From a virus, in IMG/VR virus record IMGVR_UViG_3300046168_000085, positions 1-64,000 of that record: 64,000 nt of DNA; one strand, given 5' to 3'. Below the pieces are notes generated by a model. The model was not told the origin of the DNA, ran no database searches, and worked only from the letters and a program-made list of their open reading frames with translations. A program made the position numbers and the translations under genes. Of this stretch, positions 63,560 through 64,000 are shown piece by piece. Positions within the stretch are counted from its first letter, which is position 1, and every line of letters starts with the position of its first letter.

Positions 63560-64000
63560 TCAAACATTAAATTCTACCATGTCACCATAATTTGCTCCTA
63601 CATAAGTTTTTACTGGAAACTTATCATCAGGATTCATAATTTTAACTAAATCTTTTAGTAAAAGAAACTCTTCTTTAGGTAAATCAAATAAAAAAGCATC
63701 GTAAGTATATAATATACATTTTGTTTTTTTATTATCTAAGAAATTATTAAGACTCATTAAAATTTTACAATTTCGTTCTGTCTCAGCAGCCTGTAATAGA
63801 TAATTAAATACCACATATGGTTTTTCTTTTTCACGAAATAAGCATGAGTTAAGTCTTCGTTTATAGTACCAAGTCTCGACATATTTATTTTTATTATATT
63901 TAGACCATGTAGTTTCCACAAAATCCGATACTTCCTTCATAAAAGGAACATTATTTTTTATGTCATCATCAATTCCACCGTATATTAAATTGAATGTAAT
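63560..64000 (-). CDS. polA: Family A DNA polymerase, C-terminal part (runs off the edge)
   Basis: The frame is open to the right edge and reads ITFNLIYGGIDDDIKN, matching the end of polymerase motif B (NFGxxYG). It continues with VVFNYLLQAAETERNCKILM (NYxxQxxE region) and motif C ILYTYDAFLFDLP, and ends KTYVGANYGDMVEF. In typical family A enzymes motif C is HDE; here it is YDA, keeping only the catalytic Asp. The rest of the gene lies outside the window. Confidence 0.75.
   Translation of the reverse strand: MTFNLIYGGIDDDIKNNVPFMKEVSDFVETTWSKYNKNKYVETWYYKRRLNSCLFREKEKPYVVFNYLLQAAETERNCKILMSLNNFLDNKKTKCILYTYDAFLFDLPKEEFLLLKDLVKIMNPDDKFPVKTYVGANYGDMVEFNV

Noticed and set aside
1-64000. Insertion sequences, integrase or replication origin
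   Set aside because: No transposase, recombinase motif, terminal inverted repeats or iteron-like cluster could be found by reading both strands.

Overview
The window looks like part of the genome of a large, AT-rich, T4-like tailed phage of a Gram-negative, probably marine, host. Nearly every gene lies on the minus strand, packed end to end with 1-4 base overlaps and many short unknown genes. A phage replication set is present: UvsX/RecA-like recombinase, gp32-like ssDNA-binding protein, DnaB/gp41-like helicase, FEN/T4 RNase H-type nuclease, Dda/RecD-like helicase, RNase HI, class I ribonucleotide reductase, dCMP deaminase, thioredoxin, and the C-terminus of a family A DNA polymerase that runs off the right edge. 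Gram-negative traits are lipobox lipoproteins and a beta-barrel outer membrane protein ending in Phe. The host cannot be named from sequence alone.

Layout. 0-9 kb: RNase HI, a methyltransferase, two tandem copies of an adhesin-like module (Pro-Thr linker plus propeller-like repeats, each with a small partner), peptide deformylase, DUF1796, NUDIX and IF-3. 9-16 kb: two small plus-strand genes, dCMP deaminase, a DUF2828 (Ro60-like VWA) protein, small virion-like proteins, a methyltransferase and a helicase. 16-27 kb: lipoproteins (one a C39-like cysteine peptidase), thioredoxin, tRNA-Ser(UGA), ribosomal protein bS21, a VWA metallopeptidase with its MoxR-type ATPase, unknown genes, and a porin with its own terminator. 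27-46 kb: a catabolic island. 46-53 kb: NrdB, a spanin-like lipoprotein, a secreted trypsin-like protease, NrdA. 52-64 kb: replication genes, a methyltransferase, then the SpoVR, YeaH and PrkA triad and the polymerase fragment.

The most unusual content is the island. It encodes arginine succinyltransferase (AST) pathway enzymes AstA, AstB, a class III aminotransferase in the AstC role, AstD and an M20 hydrolase where AstE would act. It also has a DUF1338 (2-oxoadipate dioxygenase-like) protein, L-serine dehydratase, a beta-oxidation set (acyl-CoA dehydrogenase, FadJ-type hydratase/dehydrogenase, thiolase), a DUF962/Mpo1-like protein and an LDH2-family dehydrogenase. Phage-type genes (NusG-like factor, SAP protein, methyltransferase, a virion-tag protein) are interleaved, which argues that the island belongs to the phage. 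Together the enzymes would turn host arginine, serine and fatty acids into glutamate, pyruvate, succinate, acetyl-CoA, ammonia and reduced cofactors during infection.

Caution: about 25 genes or gene parts are split by single-base shifts, mostly at homopolymers, and removing or adding one base restores conserved motifs. I treat these as probable sequencing errors and annotate each as one gene, so those coordinates contain frame changes.
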